In this document: in pieces, positions 31,661-33,760 of the stretch
Layout: each line of letters opens with the position of its first letter
How positions within the stretch are numbered: position 1 is the stretch's first letter
NCBI GenBank assembly: GCA_964636885.1
Contig: CAZWVA010000026.1
Location: 1 to 33,760 of the forward strand
Source of the DNA: CAZWVA01 sp964636885
GTDB taxonomy: Bacteria > Desulfobacterota_D > UBA1144 > Nemesobacterales > CSP1-2
Reading direction: 5' to 3'
Length of the DNA stretch: 33,760 nucleotides
The notes under the pieces: generated by a model
Databases searched by the model: none
What the model was told of the DNA's origin: nothing
What the model saw: only the letters and a program-made list of their open reading frames with translations
Made by a program: the position numbers and the translations under genes

Positions 31661-31966
31661 TTGAACGTTACGATAGAACACTACCTTGTGCTAAGCGCGA
31701 TCCTTTTCGTTATAGGTGCCTATGGGGTTATCATAAGGAAGAACCTTATCATAGTCCTTATGTCGCTTGAGCTTATGCTAAATTCGGCGAATCTTGCCTT
31801 CGTGGCGTTCTCTAAGGCACTCGGAGACATGACCGGACAGGTATTCATGATAATGGTGCTTACCGTGGCCGCGGCCGAGGTGGCGATCGGGCTTGCCCTT
31901 GTCGTTACGGTCTATGCTCACAGGGAAACCCTGAATATAGACGTTTTAAAGATGCTTAAAGGGTAG
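31661..31966 (+). CDS. nuoK: NADH-quinone oxidoreductase subunit K
   Basis: A 101-residue protein with three helices: YLVLSAILFVIGAYGVI, NLIIVLMSLELMLNSANLAF and VFMIMVLTVAAAEVAIGLAL. The two buried glutamates of NuoK, one in SLELMLN and one in AAAEVAIGLAL, are present; these lie in the proton-translocation path of complex I. The start is TTG at 31661, two codons from the nuoJ stop with a one-base gap, so nuoJ and nuoK are coupled. The length matches the family. It is followed by a 139-base gap before nuoL, unusually long for this cluster. Confidence 0.95.
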   Translation: MNVTIEHYLVLSAILFVIGAYGVIIRKNLIIVLMSLELMLNSANLAFVAFSKALGDMTGQVFMIMVLTVAAAEVAIGLALVVTVYAHRETLNIDVLKMLKG

Positions 31967-32105
31967 ATACCCTTAGATTTAGAAGGCGTACTAAATCCAT
32001 AAAACCAATGTCACCAAGGGAAATGAAATGAGGGACGGATACTTTAGGATTAATAACGGATCGCCCTTCTACACTCGTGGTGGCAACACGGGAGATCGTT
32101 AAGAG

Positions 32106-33760
32106 ATGATAGCTTGGATAGTCCTTTTCCCTCTAATAGGCGCGTTGATAAACGGGCTCGTCTTTGCCTCCGGGCTCTGGAGGAAAGCCCTCGGAAGGGA
32201 TGAGGATACGGAAAAAAGGATCGTAAGCCTCCTTGGATGCGGGGTCATACTCGTCTCGGCAGTACTCTCCTCTATCATGTTCCTTAAGCTCCGCACACTC
32301 GACCCAGGGGAGAGGAGGATCGTTCAAGAGCTATTCGTCTGGATCTCTTCTGGAGAATTCTCCGTAAGATTCGAGTTCCTCTTCGATTCCCTCTCCTGCA
32401 TTATGGCCCTTGTTGTTGCGTGGGTGAGTTTTCTCATCCATCTCTATTCTATCGGCTACATGCACGAGGACCGATCGTATTCCAGGTATTTCACATACCT
32501 AAATCTATTCGTCTTCTTCATGCTCGTCCTTGTTCTCGGAAATAGCTTCCCGCTCATGTTTATCGGCTGGGAGGGGGTGGGGCTCTCCTCATACCTCCTT
32601 ATAGGCTTTTGGTATGAGGACACAGAAAAGGCCTATGCGGGAAGGAAGGCCTTCATAGTGAACAGGATAGGGGATTTCGGTTTTATACTCGGTATATTCC
32701 TCATATTTTTCACATTTGGCTCAACGGGCTATACGGAGGTCTTTAAGNNNNNNNNNNNNNNNNNNNNNNNNCGTTCCAGGCATTGTTATAACCGTGATAG
32801 CCCTTCTTCTATTCGTGGGCGCGGCAGGGAAGTCGGCACAGTTCCCCCTATACGTCTGGCTTCCAGATGCTATGGCTGGTCCGACACCCGTGAGTGCCCT
32901 TATCCACGCGGCCACTATGGTTACGGCGGGTGTCTACATGATAGCGAGGTGTAATGCCTTTTATTCCCAATCCCCTACGGCTCAGACGGTTGTCGTTGGG
33001 GTTGCGGCGTTTACGGCCTTCCTCTCGGCAACGATAGCCCTCACCCAAAACGACATCAAGAAGGTCCTCGCCTATTCAACCGTAAGCCAGCTTGGATACA
33101 TGTTTATGGGGGTAGGCTCAGGGGCCTATGCCGCCGGGATGTTCCACCTCGTAACCCACGCCTTCTTTAAGGCCCTTCTCTTCTTGGGTTCTGGAAGCGT
33201 GATACACGCCCTTAGCGGCGAGCAGGATATCAGAAAAATGGGGGGTCTAAGAAGGCACCTCCCTATAACATCCGTTACATTCCTCATAGGGACACTCGCC
33301 ATATCGGGTATCCCTCTACTCTCCGGATTCTTCAGTAAGGACGAGATACTCGGTTCCCTCTACGAGAACGGCTATACGACCGCCTGGCTCGTTGGGCTTC
33401 TAACGGCGGTCCTTACGGCCTTCTACATGATGAGGCTCTATCTCCTCACGTTTGAAGGGGAATCCAGGGTTCCCGAGGGAATAAAACACCACGTACACGA
33501 GTCCCCATCCTCTATGACCGTGCCCCTTATCGTTCTTTCCGTGCTTTCTATATTGGGCGGGTATATGGGCGTTCCTGAGTTCATGGGAAAGGCTGTAGGG
33601 ATTCATGCCCCGAATGTGTTTGAGGGGTTTCTAAGATCCTCTATCATCCTCATGGGAGGGGGCGAACACATAGGACACCGCCTCCTTGGGCACTGGAGCC
33701 TCGTCCTATTCTCGGTTATAGCCGCCCTTCTGGGGATCGGGTTTGCCTTTTATATGTATG
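32106..33760 (+). CDS. nuoL: NADH-quinone oxidoreductase subunit L, incomplete
   Basis: The frame from ATG 32106 runs to the N block at 32748-32771. After it the correct frame starts at 32773 and stays open to the window edge, so the gene is one gene with a mis-sized gap, not two. Before the gap are RIVSLLGCGVILVSAVLSSI, the loop SIGYMHEDRSYSRYFTYLNL, and FIGWEGVGLSSYLLIGFWYE with the essential Glu of the WEGVGL motif. After the gap are GKSAQFPLYVWLPDAMAGPT with the conserved Lys, VSALIHAATMVTAGVYM, and THAFFKALLFLGSG with the second Lys. This is the antiporter-like proton-pumping subunit of complex I. The C-terminal lateral helix lies beyond the window. Ribosome binding site is weak (AAGAG). 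Confidence 0.94.
32748..32771. other. Assembly gap inside nuoL (24 N)
   Basis: The frame before the gap and the frame after it differ by one base, so 24 is not the true length. A simple translation across it gives a false stop near 32954. Confidence 0.98.

Noticed and set aside
32028..32102. A 24-codon frame with a purine-rich leader between nuoK and nuoL, possibly a leader peptide.
   Set aside because: Too short, no stem or attenuator-like structure follows, and its codons show no pattern; chance is sufficient.
1..33760. A CRISPR array, tRNA, rRNA or known riboswitch in the window.
   Set aside because: I looked at all gaps and saw no regularly spaced direct repeats, no cloverleaf with a TTC-arm pattern, and no riboswitch core that I recognise.

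Overview
The window looks like one contig of an uncultivated Gram-negative (diderm) bacterium, probably a metagenome assembly. It holds three runs of 20-24 N, and one of them shifts the reading frame inside nuoL. An ExbB/ExbD pair, a decayed signal-peptide/beta-barrel-like gene, UppP, UvrA and a proton-pumping NADH dehydrogenase cluster support a diderm bacterium. Housekeeping genes sit near 50% G+C and prefer AGG/AGA arginine codons. I cannot place the phylum; a deltaproteobacterial or Dadabacteria-like lineage is a guess.

Layout. 1-438: start of a bile acid:sodium symporter family transporter (minus), cut by the window edge. 645-1272: a frameshifted remnant of an exported, barrel-like protein. 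1303-4857: minus-strand run lysA, a Clp1/GRC3-type P-loop kinase, exbB, exbD. 5169-6862: an alpha/beta hydrolase and an arsenite methyltransferase (minus), with debris of a DsbA-fold isomerase beside lysA. 7017-7145: transposase debris. 7304-14779: a complete four-gene anti-phage Zorya type I operon (zorA-zorB-zorC-zorD, plus), clearly richer in A+T than its surroundings. 15169-16532: diacylglycerol/undecaprenol kinase and a metallo-beta-lactamase-fold hydrolase (minus). 16678-18763: an NTF2-like protein and tyrosyl-tRNA synthetase (plus), separated by a compound inverted-repeat element. 18777-19233: a broken nucleoside phosphorylase. 19408-23118: uppP and uvrA (minus). 23201-27103: a glycan-type cassette of alkaline-phosphatase-superfamily enzyme, Gfo/Idh/MocA oxidoreductase, family-2 glycosyltransferase and a gutted sulfotransferase (minus). 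27205-27909: class I glutamine amidotransferase-like hydrolase. 28021-33760: unknown protein, sigma-70 factor, endonuclease III and nuoJ-nuoK-nuoL (plus, cut by the window edge).

How the parts work together. The outstanding system is Zorya. ZorA and ZorB resemble a MotB/ExbD-type ion-driven inner-membrane motor with a peptidoglycan-binding arm and a long cytoplasmic tail. ZorC (EH-signature) and ZorD (SNF2 helicase fused to an Mrr-like nuclease) are the DNA-acting effectors. The family is known and is not a new system; the interest lies in this divergent copy, its long uncharacterised ZorD N-terminus and its island-like setting. Around it the genome shows repeated gene decay (outer-membrane protein, isomerase, transposase, phosphorylase, sulfotransferase), which suggests gain and loss in the intergenic spaces while neighbouring housekeeping genes stay intact.
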